Assembly: GCA_016218545.1 (NCBI GenBank)
Contig: JACRDQ010000038.1
Span: forward strand, 192,986 to 256,985
DNA: 64,000 nt
Origin: Elusimicrobiota bacterium
Lineage (GTDB): Bacteria; Elusimicrobiota; Elusimicrobia; UBA1565; UBA9628
Reading direction: 5' to 3'
The notes under the pieces were generated by a model. It saw only the letters and a program-made list of their open reading frames with translations. It made no database searches and was not told the origin of the DNA. The position numbers and the translations under genes were made by a program. Every line of letters starts with the position of its first letter. Positions within the stretch are counted from its first letter, which is position 1. Of the stretch, positions 1 through 10,000 are shown in pieces.

Positions 1-54
1 GCAGAACTCTCTGTCCGGCAAAGGGGACTGAAACCCGAGACATCGGGTCAGGCC

Positions 55-1863
55 TTGAGTCTTGGCATGATGGTTCCCGGCGGCAAGCAGGACCTCGGCG
101 ATGAGGCGTCCGCGATCCGCGGCTTGGCCCGGGCCGGGGCTCCCAGCCATGAGGTCCACCTCAGCCTGGGCCGCCTCTGTGAGAAGGCAGGCAGGCTCGA
201 GCCTGCTCTGGCCCATTTCAGGAAGGCATGGCTTCAAGCACCCCAGGACCTGGCCGCTGCTTTCGAGCTGGCCCGAGCCCTGACCCGGTCAGGGAGGAAG
301 GCTGAAGCCGGCCGGTCATGGCAGCGCTTCAGCCGCTTGGCTCTCAAGGCTCTAGCCGGGCCTCCTGACCCGTTGCTTCCCACCTTGCTCCTGGACGCGG
401 ACAGCCGCGCCGCGCTCTCGGCCCTTGCTCGGCCTGGCCGGACCCATGTGGTCGCGTCCTGCAGGCGGCTCCTGGTGCGCGAGCCCGGCGCTGCAGGGGT
501 CCGGGCCCTGCTGGTCGAATGCCTCATCTCAGGCAGGAGGTTCAAGGAGGCCGGTGCCGCGCTGGCTGAGGCTCTGGACTCAGGCAGGGGCTGGGAGCCC
601 GTTTCCTCCGCAGCGAGCCTGGTGAGGCTCATCGAGGCTGGGGCTTTCTCCGCTCGCCTGGAAAGAGCGGTGCTTAGGGCCTTGGCCGGCACTGCCGGCC
701 AAGGCTTCCCCCAGGTCTATTCCGCTTTGGTGTGCAGCCGCAGGTTCCGCTCCGCTTTCCTCTACGGAGAGGCGGTCCTTGACGCCTTCGGTCCGGGCCC
801 CATCAGGCTCGAGGCTGCTTGGCCGTGGTTCAGGATGGGCTTCACCAGGGGAGCGCGCGCAGGAATCTGCCAGGCCGAGTCCGAGGCTCTTTCCAAGGCT
901 TGGGAGGAGGGCCGCTTGAGGCCGTGGTTCTCGCATTGCAGGACCCTCCTCATCAACAACACCGGCCGCTACGACCGGGAGCGTCTGGTCGAGGCCAGAG
1001 CCGAGTGCCGCCGCATCATGCGCATGGACCTCGGCCGCTACTGGTGGCTCCTGCCTCCGCTCGTGATGGTGAAGTTCATGTCGGGCCCCGAGGGCTTGCA
1101 GGAGGCTGTGGACCTGGGCCGCGCGGCGCTGGGACGCGCTCCGGACGAATGGGGGGTGCGCTGCAGGGTGGCCGAGGCCCTGCTGTGCCTCGGGGAGGAA
1201 GCCCGGGGCTTGGCCGAGTTCGAGGAGGCCGTGCGCCTGGCGCCTCCGGTGGAACGGGGCGGAGCCCTGACCTGGCAGGGCGAGGCCCTGCTATGGCTGG
1301 GCCGCTACTCCGAGGCCCGCTCCGTCCTCGATGCCGCCGTTGCCGCGGGCTCGACCGTGTTCGTGTTCGGGTGGCGAGGGGGAGCGGCCTTGAAGCTCGG
1401 AGACCTCAAGGCCGCGCTCTCGGACCTCGACCATGCCCTTGACCTCGACCGCTTCGACATGGAAGCCTACGTGTGGCGGGGGGAGGCCCTTCGCCTCCTC
1501 GGCCGCCATCAGGAGAGCCTCAGGGACCTCGACCATCACATCAAGGCGTTCGGCTCCCTATGGTCGCATCTCAACCGGGGTCTCGCGCGCTGCGCGCTCG
1601 CAGACGCGGCAGGCATGCTCGCGGACCTGAAGGCTGCGTGCAAACGCTGGCCTGAGGAGACCGCCTACATCCGTGAGCGCGCGGGCCTGCCCAGGGCCGG
1701 AGCCCTGAGCGTCGAGCAGTCACGCAGGTTCATGGAGCAGGGACTCAGGTTCGGGATGGGGGTGCGGCGCGAGGAACGGCACCTCAACGGGCTCTGGATG
1801 AGGCCTTTCGGGCTCGGAGCGCGACCCAAGCCCCGACCCAGGCGAGGAGCGCCGCGAGCGTGA
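55..1863 (+). CDS. TPR-repeat protein of unknown specific function
   Basis: The product is about 600 residues of helical, Leu/Ala/Arg-rich sequence. Clear tetratricopeptide units sit in the C-terminal half (roughly residues 360-540), with the recurring pattern of a W/Y-x-x-x-G-x-x-L/A-x-x-x-G helix pair, for example around GEALLWLGRYSEA and GEALRLLGRHQES. An N-terminal TPR-like pair (about 20-75) precedes a less regular middle. No signal peptide or membrane segment is apparent, so a cytoplasmic scaffold role in protein-protein contacts is likely; the partner is unknown. The open frame can start at TTG 55 or at the ATGs at 67 and 70; no strong ribosome binding site decides between them, and ATG 67 is plausible. 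The 3' end overlaps the convergent membrane-protein gene by 80 bp. Confidence 0.7.
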   Translation: MSLGMMVPGGKQDLGDEASAIRGLARAGAPSHEVHLSLGRLCEKAGRLEPALAHFRKAWLQAPQDLAAAFELARALTRSGRKAEAGRSWQRFSRLALKALAGPPDPLLPTLLLDADSRAALSALARPGRTHVVASCRRLLVREPGAAGVRALLVECLISGRRFKEAGAALAEALDSGRGWEPVSSAASLVRLIEAGAFSARLERAVLRALAGTAGQGFPQVYSALVCSRRFRSAFLYGEAVLDAFGPGPIRLEAAWPWFRMGFTRGARAGICQAESEALSKAWEEGRLRPWFSHCRTLLINNTGRYDRERLVEARAECRRIMRMDLGRYWWLLPPLVMVKFMSGPEGLQEAVDLGRAALGRAPDEWGVRCRVAEALLCLGEEARGLAEFEEAVRLAPPVERGGALTWQGEALLWLGRYSEARSVLDAAVAAGSTVFVFGWRGGAALKLGDLKAALSDLDHALDLDRFDMEAYVWRGEALRLLGRHQESLRDLDHHIKAFGSLWSHLNRGLARCALADAAGMLADLKAACKRWPEETAYIRERAGLPRAGALSVEQSRRFMEQGLRFGMGVRREERHLNGLWMRPFGLGARPKPRPRRGAPRA

Positions 1864-4135
1864 CCAGGAGCCCGAGGGTGAAGGTCGCGGGCCGATACTC
1901 CAGCAGGAGGCGGTGGCGGCCTGCGGCCAGGGGCACGGCCCTGAGCACGGCATCCGCAGGCATGACGCGGCACGAGGCCTGCGGCCCTTTTTCGAGCATC
2001 CTGCAGCGCCAGTCCTTGGCATAGGCGTCAGTGATGAGGAGGATGGCTGGAAAGGGGAGGTCAGCCTCGATCTCGAGTTCGTCGGTCCCGGAGCGCACCA
2101 GCGAAGCTGTCCCAGCCCGACCGGCTCGAGGCGGGGCCTTGGCCGGAGCGGGGTCAGGCTCCGACTCGAGGATGACGGTGCGAGACGGGTCGAAGCCGGG
2201 CTCTGCCATGGTCGTCAAGGCGCCGGCCGGACCCGAGGCGAGCTTCCAGTCGCGGATGAGGCTGAGCCTGGGCAGGGGAGCCGGGACCTCCTGGACCGGG
2301 GGCCCGCGCTTGGCTGAAAAGACGTAGCGGAGCCTGAGGAGACGGTAGCCGGGGCCCACGGTCCTGATCTGGGCATAAGGGAATTCGGCTCCCGGGTCCT
2401 TGCCTTGGGTCCAGGCGAGGAAGTCGGCGTAGCGCTTGAGCGGCAGAGGCCCGTAGCCCAGCACGTCCTCGAGCCCGACCCGCATCGCGATGTTCGGGGA
2501 TTGCCGGCCTGTGTGGAGGACCCTATCGCCTCCGGAGAGGCCCGGCAGGAGCTCGCGCCACGCCGGGTCGTAGGAGACCCTGCTCGGCATGACCGCGGTG
2601 GCTGCTCGGCTGAACAGAAAGAGCTCGCAGACAGCGAGCAGGAGCAGGGCCTGACCAGCCAGCCTGGAGCGGCGAGACAGCCAGAGGAGTCCGCTGGAAA
2701 GAGCCAGGAGCCCCGCGGTCTCGAGGAGTCTCGAACGAGTAAAATCGAGGGACTGCTCCACGAAGACCGGGTGACGGATGAGAGCCAGGGGAGCGAGGAG
2801 GCATTCTCCCGAGGCTTCTATATGGCGGAGCAGCCAGGTCCAGGCCGCGCCAGCCGAGCCTCCTGTCCCCGAGGCCCAGAGCCAGAAGCCGGTCCCTGCG
2901 AAGAGGACGGCGGCCAGCAGGATCAGCAGGGCCGCGGTGCTTGAGCGGTCCTCGGCGGAGGCCTTGGCCCGCTGCTCCAGGACCTTGTCGAGCCCTGCTC
3001 CTGCCAGCCAGGAGAGGAACAGGCTGGTGAGAATGAGGAACTTGTGCGTGCCGCGCAGAGAGCCATATCCAGGCAGGAAATGGTAGAGGAAAGCGTGGAG
3101 GGGCTTGAGATGGGCTCCCAGGGCGAGGAGGACCGTGAGCGCCGCCATGCCGGTCATGACCTTTCGCTGGTTCGGACGGGCCTGGAGCGCCCCGCAGAGG
3201 GCCAGGACCATGCTCGAGGCGCCGATGAAGAGCGAGGAGCCCCATAGGTGGCACCTGCCGAAATAGGGGAACGCTTTCATGTCTCCGAAGACGAAGGGGC
3301 TCACCAGGGTGAGCAGGTTCTCAGGCGGCAGGGAGAAGGTCCCGCTGCGCTCCAGGCTGAGCCCTGCTCCGCGCGCGGACTCGGCCACCGCGTCGAGCGC
3401 GGGCAGGAGCTGGACCGCGGCCAAGGCCAGGCCCCCGGCAAAGACTGCCAGGCCGCCCAGGGCCAAGCCAGGCTTGCCCCGGGCGTCGGGGAGGCGCACC
3501 AGGAAGTAGAGCCCTGAGCCGAGGCCGGTGTAATAGGCGTACTGGGGGTTCCCTCCCAGGGCCTGCAGGGCGACTGCGGCCATGCCGAGCAGGCACCAGC
3601 CGGGCCTGCGGCTCTCGAGCCAGGCGTCGAGGCATAGGAAGACGGCCGGGATCCAGGTGATCACCCACAAGGGGGGCAGGAGGCCGGCGTAGATGTTCAG
3701 GTAGTAGGGCGCGCCGAGCATGTACATCGTGCCTGCGAGGCCCGCCCCCCAAGGCGACTGTCCGGACCGGCGGCACCAGAGGTAGGCCAGGAGCCCTGCC
3801 AGGAAGAGGTGGAGGGTCACGAGGGTGTTGACGGCCGCACCCACCGGGAGGATGAGATGGAGCCAGTTGGGCGGGTAGAGGAGCCCGGACTCGAAGGAGG
3901 CGAAGAAGGGCAGGCCTGAGAAAATGTGCGGGTTCCAGAACGCGAGGTTGCCCGCACGGAGCTCCCTGAATCCGAAGTCCCGCCAGGCCAGGAGCTGGAG
4001 GTGCATGTCCTCGTGAGGACTGCCCAGCACGAGGTCCCCGCCGGAGAGCAGGGCCGGGCCGCACAGGACGGCGGCCAGGACGGCGAGCAGCAGCGGGGCC
4101 AGCCAGCGGCCAGGTGCCGCAGCCGGACGGCTCAT
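1784..4135 (-). CDS. YfhO-family multi-spanning membrane protein
   Basis: This 783-residue protein has about a dozen hydrophobic segments between residues 10 and 490 and again at the extreme C-terminus. The N-terminal loop has the family-typical pattern: an NPHIFSGLPFFASF stretch followed by LLYPPNWL, as in YfhO and related GT-C-like membrane proteins. A long extracytoplasmic region (about 500-740) precedes a final TM near 745-770. Known members are thought to act in glycosylation of envelope polymers (for example lipoteichoic acid glycosylation in Gram-positives); the substrate here is unknown. It lies 19 bp downstream of the aldolase gene on the same strand and overlaps the TPR gene tail-to-tail. 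The family call is fairly sure, the reaction is not. Confidence 0.75.
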   Translation of the reverse strand: MSRPAAAPGRWLAPLLLAVLAAVLCGPALLSGGDLVLGSPHEDMHLQLLAWRDFGFRELRAGNLAFWNPHIFSGLPFFASFESGLLYPPNWLHLILPVGAAVNTLVTLHLFLAGLLAYLWCRRSGQSPWGAGLAGTMYMLGAPYYLNIYAGLLPPLWVITWIPAVFLCLDAWLESRRPGWCLLGMAAVALQALGGNPQYAYYTGLGSGLYFLVRLPDARGKPGLALGGLAVFAGGLALAAVQLLPALDAVAESARGAGLSLERSGTFSLPPENLLTLVSPFVFGDMKAFPYFGRCHLWGSSLFIGASSMVLALCGALQARPNQRKVMTGMAALTVLLALGAHLKPLHAFLYHFLPGYGSLRGTHKFLILTSLFLSWLAGAGLDKVLEQRAKASAEDRSSTAALLILLAAVLFAGTGFWLWASGTGGSAGAAWTWLLRHIEASGECLLAPLALIRHPVFVEQSLDFTRSRLLETAGLLALSSGLLWLSRRSRLAGQALLLLAVCELFLFSRAATAVMPSRVSYDPAWRELLPGLSGGDRVLHTGRQSPNIAMRVGLEDVLGYGPLPLKRYADFLAWTQGKDPGAEFPYAQIRTVGPGYRLLRLRYVFSAKRGPPVQEVPAPLPRLSLIRDWKLASGPAGALTTMAEPGFDPSRTVILESEPDPAPAKAPPRAGRAGTASLVRSGTDELEIEADLPFPAILLITDAYAKDWRCRMLEKGPQASCRVMPADAVLRAVPLAAGRHRLLLEYRPATFTLGLLVTLAALLAWVGAWVALRARKASSRAR

Positions 4136-4154
4136 CCCTTCGAGCCGGGCCGCG

Positions 4155-5153
4155 TCAGACGCGGCCGGCCGACCCGAGGACCTTCTCGTTCTTCTCGACG
4201 TACATCTTGACCAGGGCGTCGCGGGCCGGGCCGATGTACTTCCTGGGGTCGAACTCGCCGGGCTTCTCTGTGAAGACCTTGCGGATGACCGCGGTCATGA
4301 CGAGACGGCCGTCGGAGTCGATGTTGATCTTGCACACCGCGGACTTGGCGGCCTGGCGGAGCTGCTCCTCGGGGATGCCGGCCGTGCCCTCCATCTTGCC
4401 GCCGTACTTGTTGATCATGGCGATGTAGTCCTGCGGAACGCTCGAGGACCCGTGCAGCACGATGGGGAAGCCCGGGATGCGGCGCTCGACCTCCTCGAGG
4501 ATGTCGAAGCGCAGCGGCGGCACCTTCTCGCCGGGCTTCACCTTGAACTTGTAGGCGCCGTGGCTCGTGCCGATGGAGATGGCCAGGGAGTCCACGCCCG
4601 TGCGCTTGACGAAGGCCTCCACGTCCTTGGGGTCGGTGTAGTGCGACTTCTCGGCCGAGACGTCGTCCTCGATGCCCGCCAGGACCCCGAGCTCGCCCTC
4701 CACGGACACTTCGCGGGGGTGGGCGTAGTCCACGACCTTCTTGGTGAGGGCCACGTTCTCCTCGAAGGGCTTGGAGGAGGCGTCGATCATGACCGAGGAG
4801 AAGCCGTAGTCGATGCAGGACTTGCAGAGCTCGAAAGTGTCGCCGTGGTCGAGGTGCAGGGCCACGGGCACGGGCTTGCCCAGCTCCTTCATCATCTCGA
4901 CGGCGCCCCGGCCCATCCAGCGGAGCAGGGTCGCGTTGGCGTAGTCGCGGGCGCCCTTCGAGACCTGGAGGATGACCGGGGAGCGGCTCTGGACGCAGGC
5001 CGTGATGATGGCCTGGAGCTGCTCCATGTTGTTGAAGTTGTAGGCCGGGACGGCGTAGCCGCCCTTCATGGCCATGTCGAACATGGAGCGCGTGTTGACG
5101 AACCCGAGGTCTTTGTAGGAAACGGAGGAAGCGGCAATGGCGGTCTGTGTCAT
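4155..5153 (-). CDS. fba: Class II fructose-bisphosphate aldolase
   Basis: The product cleaves fructose 1,6-bisphosphate to dihydroxyacetone phosphate and glyceraldehyde 3-phosphate, and runs in reverse in gluconeogenesis; it is cytoplasmic and Zn-dependent. In the 332-residue version the metal-binding motif HLDHGD is at about 100-105. An SVEGELG motif (Glu ligand region) follows, then an IGTSHGAYKFK stretch and an LHGSSSVP phosphate-binding loop. The C-terminal DSDGR and DPRKYIGPARDA segments are typical of the longer class II type. I chose ATG 5153 because an AAGGGGACC ribosome site lies just upstream; a TTG at 5180 would add nine residues. It sits between the nitroreductase and the YfhO-like gene on one strand. 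The assignment is secure. Confidence 0.95.
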   Translation of the reverse strand: MTQTAIAASSVSYKDLGFVNTRSMFDMAMKGGYAVPAYNFNNMEQLQAIITACVQSRSPVILQVSKGARDYANATLLRWMGRGAVEMMKELGKPVPVALHLDHGDTFELCKSCIDYGFSSVMIDASSKPFEENVALTKKVVDYAHPREVSVEGELGVLAGIEDDVSAEKSHYTDPKDVEAFVKRTGVDSLAISIGTSHGAYKFKVKPGEKVPPLRFDILEEVERRIPGFPIVLHGSSSVPQDYIAMINKYGGKMEGTAGIPEEQLRQAAKSAVCKINIDSDGRLVMTAVIRKVFTEKPGEFDPRKYIGPARDALVKMYVEKNEKVLGSAGRV

Positions 5154-5194
5154 CTTGGTCCCCTTGGCCGGAGCGGGCAAGCCCGGGTCCGGAC

Positions 5195-5206
5195 CACTGG
5201 ATTCTA
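5195..5206 (-). promoter_or_regulatory. Possible -10 element upstream of fba
   Basis: On the minus strand TAGAAT (complement of 5201-5206) matches five of six bases of the -10 consensus and would start a transcript with a leader of roughly 40 nt. No convincing -35 box is seen at the right distance, so this is a weak call. Confidence 0.25.
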
Positions 5207-5225
5207 CTATGTTTGGCGGCCGGTT

Positions 5226-6086
5226 TTAGATGCGCGTGGGCTCCGGAGAGGGCCGGCGCACTCCCTGGGAGTAGCCGAACGCCGGGTGGCCGACGATGAT
5301 GCTGGTCCGCACTTTGTGGTCCTTGGGGACCCGCACGAGCTCCCTGAGGCCCCGGTCGTTGTTGATGGGCTCGGTCAGGAACCCGATGACGCAGGTGCCC
5401 AGGCCCAGGGTCTCGGCCGCGAGCAGGATGTTGGCCCCGCAGTAGACCGCGTCCTCGGCGCCGCAGGTGTTGTACTTGGAGGTGTGGATGAGGATGGCGC
5501 AGGGAGCGTGGTAGAGCACCATGTCATGGCCCTTGAGGGTCTCCTCAGCCATGGGCTTGAGCAGGGGCAGGAGCGGCTCGAACTCCTTGAGGGTCCTGCC
5601 CCAGACGAGGTTGAGCGCGGCGCGCCAGACCGGGGACTCGAGCTTGTCCGCCAGCCACCCGGTCTGCTTGCCGACCTTGAGGGAGAGCTCCTTGAGCACG
5701 GCCTTGTCCGTGACCACGGTGTAGCATACGTTGCGCTTGTTGCACCCGTTGGGCGCCTGGGCGGCCGCGGCCAGGAGCGAGGCGATCTCACCCTCGGAGA
5801 GGGGCTTCTCCGTGAACTCGCGCCTGGAGCGGCGGGACTCGAGCAGGGCCATGAGCTCCTCATAGGTGGGCCTCCTGCCGGGAGGGTCGAACCCGGTCCC
5901 GGCCAGGCCGGTATGGGTGATGGCTCCCACGGGGCAGACCGCCAGGCAGTGGCCGCAGAGGATGCAGGGACCCGGCGGGTCAGGGACCGCGGGCTTGCCG
6001 TCTTCTCCCTCGCTGAAATTGATGTTGCAGACCTCGACGCAGCGGCCGCAAGCCGTGCACTTCTCCCGGTCGATGGAGATCTTCAT
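5226..6086 (-). CDS. Ferredoxin-nitroreductase fusion protein
   Basis: An N-terminal 2x[4Fe-4S] ferredoxin domain has cysteines at 10, 13, 16, 20 and 41, 44, 47, 51 (CTACGRCVEVC and CILCGHCLAVCP). It is joined to a nitroreductase-type flavin domain from about residue 75 to 275, with the FMN-binding start RRSRREF and later GLGTCVIGF. Such fusions are known in anaerobes and in electron-transfer flavoenzymes; they pass electrons from a ferredoxin-type donor to FMN and then to an unidentified substrate. No signal peptide is present, so it acts in the cytoplasm. ATG 6086 is the natural start because the ferredoxin domain begins at once. It is 14 bp downstream of the PorV-like gene. The physiological substrate cannot be told from sequence. 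Confidence 0.88.
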   Translation of the reverse strand: MKISIDREKCTACGRCVEVCNINFSEGEDGKPAVPDPPGPCILCGHCLAVCPVGAITHTGLAGTGFDPPGRRPTYEELMALLESRRSRREFTEKPLSEGEIASLLAAAAQAPNGCNKRNVCYTVVTDKAVLKELSLKVGKQTGWLADKLESPVWRAALNLVWGRTLKEFEPLLPLLKPMAEETLKGHDMVLYHAPCAILIHTSKYNTCGAEDAVYCGANILLAAETLGLGTCVIGFLTEPINNDRGLRELVRVPKDHKVRTSIIVGHPAFGYSQGVRRPSPEPTRI

Positions 6087-6100
6087 GCGTACAGTCTACA

Positions 6101-7009
6101 TTACTGGAATCGAGCGCCCAGGCTGATCCTGTGGCTGTTCCCAAGCCCGCCAAAAGGCGTCATGGAGTAGTCCAGTCCCATGCCATAGGCCTTGACTCCG
6201 AACCCCGCTGCCAAGCCCATCAGCTCGCTCGTCTTATACGCTCCCGAGATCAACCCATGCGTGGATGCATACCCCATGCGCAAGGCCAGTTGCGGACCTA
6301 CGGAAAGCTCAGACCCCAGGCTCACCTCGGAGCTCCCGGAATAGGGCCTGTTCCTGTAGTCCAAGCCCACGGTCAAACCAAAGGGCAGCTTGTAGCCTAG
6401 CCCGCCTGCAAGGGTCAAGGGAAGCTGACTGCTCTGGTCGAGCATCCTGATCCCAGGCCCAAGGTTCTGGAACGCGAGGCCTGCACTCATGGCTCCTGGC
6501 CCGAACTTGCCCAGCTCATAACGTGAGCCCAGGTCAAAGGCCGCGGTGTAGCCCGTGTCAGAGCCGATGTTGGTCCGAACGAACTTGGCATTGATGCCAA
6601 GCCCCAGCCGCGGCAGGACCTTCCTGGCAAAGGAAACACCCAAGGCCATGTCAGAGGCTGTGAAGCCCCCGCTGGTCCGTCCTTGAGCATCCCTAGCGTC
6701 CAGGTCGCCCTGGCCCAGGTAGCTGATCCCTGCGCCTAAGGTGCCGTACTTTGTCGGGTGACCGTAGCCGAAGAAACTATAGTGGCTCTCAGCCACGAGG
6801 TTGGCGTACATGGCGCTCACCTCGCGCTTCTCCATGGAAGCCAGGCCCCCAGGGTTCCAGCCCATGGCTGTGAGGTCCTCGCCTACTGCCGTGTAGGCTC
6901 CGCCAAGGCCGATGGCCCGGGCGCCCACGCCGATCTTCAAGAACTGGGCGGTCTCGCCTGCGAGCGCCTGGCTTGCCTGCAGGAGGAGGACGACGAGGAA
7001 GGCTTTCAT
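6101..7009 (-). CDS. PorV/PorQ-family outer-membrane beta-barrel protein
   Basis: The 302-residue product begins with a signal peptide (MKAFLVVLLLQASQALAG) followed by the family hallmark GARAIGLGGAYTAVGED and the WNPGGLA motif. The rest alternates short beta strands and ends in the aromatic LGARF-Q pattern of barrels. PorV and relatives (UPF0164/PorQ) are outer-membrane proteins; PorV shuttles type IX secretion substrates to the cell-surface attachment complex. The gene follows the giant exported protein directly: its alternative GTG start at 7021 abuts that gene's stop codon, and I prefer ATG 7009 because it gives a standard signal peptide. The giant neighbour ends in a type-IX-like C-terminal domain, which supports a secretion partnership, although no other T9SS gene is in view. 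Confidence 0.85.
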   Translation of the reverse strand: MKAFLVVLLLQASQALAGETAQFLKIGVGARAIGLGGAYTAVGEDLTAMGWNPGGLASMEKREVSAMYANLVAESHYSFFGYGHPTKYGTLGAGISYLGQGDLDARDAQGRTSGGFTASDMALGVSFARKVLPRLGLGINAKFVRTNIGSDTGYTAAFDLGSRYELGKFGPGAMSAGLAFQNLGPGIRMLDQSSQLPLTLAGGLGYKLPFGLTVGLDYRNRPYSGSSEVSLGSELSVGPQLALRMGYASTHGLISGAYKTSELMGLAAGFGVKAYGMGLDYSMTPFGGLGNSHRISLGARFQ

Positions 7010-7021
7010 GGAGTCGCTCAC

Positions 7022-10000
7022 TTACTTGATCACCGCCAGTTTCTTGGTCGCCTTGATGTCCTTGTAGCCTGCCTTGGACGCGGTCACCGCGTAGATGTAG
7101 ACCCCGGAGCCCATGCCGGAAACGTCCCAGGTGTAGTCAAAGGTCCATTCAGCGCCGCTCCCGTCGTCGACGAGCCTGGCGGCGGCGAACGCGGCTTGCC
7201 GGACGAGCTGGCCTGCCACATTGTAGATCTCGACCCTGGCAGAGTCAGCCTTGCCGACCTGCAGCCTGATGGTGGGGTTCTGCCTCTTGGCCGGGTTGGG
7301 GAAAGCGTACACTTCCCTCAGGCTGAAGCTCTCCTCTGCCTGCGCGACAGCCTGGCTGGGCGCCATGGGCTGGAACAAGGAGAAATGCTCGGTCTTGGCC
7401 CTGACGCGCTTGCGGCTGGTGTCGACCTCTGAGGCAAGAGCCTGCCACTGGCGGCCCGCGGGATCCCAATAGTGCACGCTGACCAAGCGCTCGCTCTGCC
7501 CGGGACCAAGGAGCCTCGGGTCATACGGCAGCTCGATGGTCGCGGGCTTGGAGAACCGCGTTCCTTCAGGGCCGAATTCCATGGCCTCGCCGGCAGAGGC
7601 AAGGCGGCCGGTCCCACTGCCCTGGACCCGGACCCTGTCGGATTCCATATCTTTGCGGCCGCGAGAGATGGTGATGAGAGTGTCCTCATCCAAAGCAGCC
7701 TGGGGCACTGAGACTGAGGCTCTGACAGGGGACTCGACCCTGCCTCCCTCCGCGGCAGGGAGCTTGAGCCCTGCCTCGTAGTGCCACTCAGGCCGAGCCT
7801 GTATCTGCGACGATCCTGCAAGGGCCCCGGGAGCCATGGACCCGACCGAGAACTCAAGGCCGTTGCTCGTCACGGTGACGCCCGAGGCGGTGCGCTCTGC
7901 GACCACGGTGTAGGTCCCGACCGCAAGGCTGTCAGGGATGATGCCCCTGATCTGGGCGTCGGTCCACAAGCTCAACGCGGCCAAGACCCCGCCCACTTTC
8001 ACGTTGGTCAGACTGCCGTTGTAGGGCCCGAACCCGCGGCCGTCAAGGATGAAAGCAGTGCCGGGATTGCCCCAGGTCGGGGTCATGCTATCGATGACCG
8101 GCAGGAGCACCTCGAAGTCCTGGACAAGGCTCGAGCTCAGGCCTCCATCCGCGGTCGCCCGCTCCACCACCAAGGTCGCGGTCCCGGCAGCGACCGTGCC
8201 GGGCACCGTGCCGGTGATGGTCGTGTCGTTCCAGAGACTCAAGGGAGCATCCACCCCCGCGATCTTCACCCTGGTGTAGGCGCCGTTATAGGTTCCGAAG
8301 TTCGAGCCGGCAATGGTGAAGGGTGCTCCAATAGGCGCAGAAGACGGTGTCAGGCTTGCCACTGAAGGCACCGTGACCTGCCAAGTCGCGGGTTCAGAAA
8401 CCTGCGTCATGCCGCCTGTCACGCGCTCAAGCACCACCGGCTGAGCCCCAGAAGCGGCATTGGGTATGGTGCCTGTGATGGTCGTGTCGTTCCACACGCT
8501 CAGAGGAGCCGCAGCCCCTCCAACCTTGACCATGGTGTAGGCGCCGTTGTAAGGGCCAAACCCCGTCCCTGTGATGCTGAAGCCCAGACCGATGGGCCCG
8601 GACGAGGGCGTCATGCTGGAGATGACCAGCGGCGTCAGCGTGAACGAGGCCGCGTTGCTCGAGCTGGCGCTTCCCCCCTGCACGCGCGACACGACCACGT
8701 CATAAGCGCCGGTCGAGATCGCAGGCACGGTGCCGCTGATCGTGGTGTTGTTCCACACCGAGACCGGGGCCGCGACCGTCCCGAACTTGACCGTGGTATC
8801 GGCGCCGTTGTAAGCGCCGAATTCAGTGCCCGTGATGGTGAAGGGGCTGCCGATGGCTCCGGTCGCGGGATCGAGCAGGCTGATGAAGAGCCCGGTCACC
8901 TGGAAGGTCGCAGGCAAGCTCTCGACCAAGCCGCTGTCCGTGGCAGTCCTTCGCACTACCACGGATTTGGAGCCTGGCAGGAGCCCGCCAGGCACGGTCC
9001 CAGTGATCAAGGTGTCGGTCCAAAGGCTCAAGGCCGCTGTAGCGCCGCCCAACAAGACCTGGGTGTAGGCGCCGTTGTAGGGGCCAAACCCTGACCCAGC
9101 CAGGTTGAACACGGTGCCGATGGGTCCCGAGGAAGGCGAGACCGAGGCCACCGCAGGGGCCACGACCTCGAAGGCCCCGGGCGGGGACGCCTGCACCATG
9201 CCGCTGATCTCGCGCTCGATGACCACGGGCTGAGTGCCGGTGCTGACGCCAGGGATGGTGCCCACGATGTCGGTATCGGTCCAGACGCTCAACGGGGCCG
9301 CGACTCCGCCGATGGTAAGCCTGGTGGTCGTCCCGTTGTAGGGTCCGAATCCGGTCCCTGAGATGGCAAAGGGCATGCCGATGGGCCCTGCCAGAGGGCT
9401 CATGCTGGAGATGACGAGCTCGGTCAGGGTGAAGGTCCCAGCGCTGCCGGCGGCCACGCCGGAGCCCTGCCGCCGCTCGACGACGACGTCCCAAGTCCCG
9501 GTCGCGATGCCAGGCACCGTGCCCGTGATGCTCGCGTCCGTCCAAACAGAGAGAGCAGCCACGGTCTGCCCGAACTTGACTACGGTGTCAGCGCCGTTGT
9601 AGGCGCCGAAGCTCGTCCCTGTGATGGTGAAGGGAATCCCGATGGCGCCGGTGGAGGGATTCATGCCGGCGACGCTCGGCACCGTGACCTCGAAGTAGAC
9701 CGTGGCGCTTTCCACCAGCCCGCCGTCCGCGGTCGTCCTGCGCACGATGAGCGGCGCCACTCCGGTCACGGCCTCGCCAGGCACCGTGCCCGTGATGCTC
9801 GTGTCGGTCCACACGCTCAAGGGAGCGGTCGCGCCGCCGATGAGCACCTGGGTATAGGCGCCGTTGTAAGGTCCAAAGCCGGCGCCTGTCGCGGTGAAGG
9901 CCACGCCGATGGGGCCTGCGGTCGGCACGACCTGGGTCACGGAAGGCACGAGCACCGCGAAGGGGACGCCTGCGCTCGTCGACGTCCCGCTGTCCGCGGT

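Noticed and set aside
4452-6170. Long 572-codon plus-strand open frame
   Set aside because: It is antisense to the aldolase and nitroreductase genes, is made of low-complexity His/Gly/Val/Leu sequence typical of a GC-rich shadow frame, and has no family motif.
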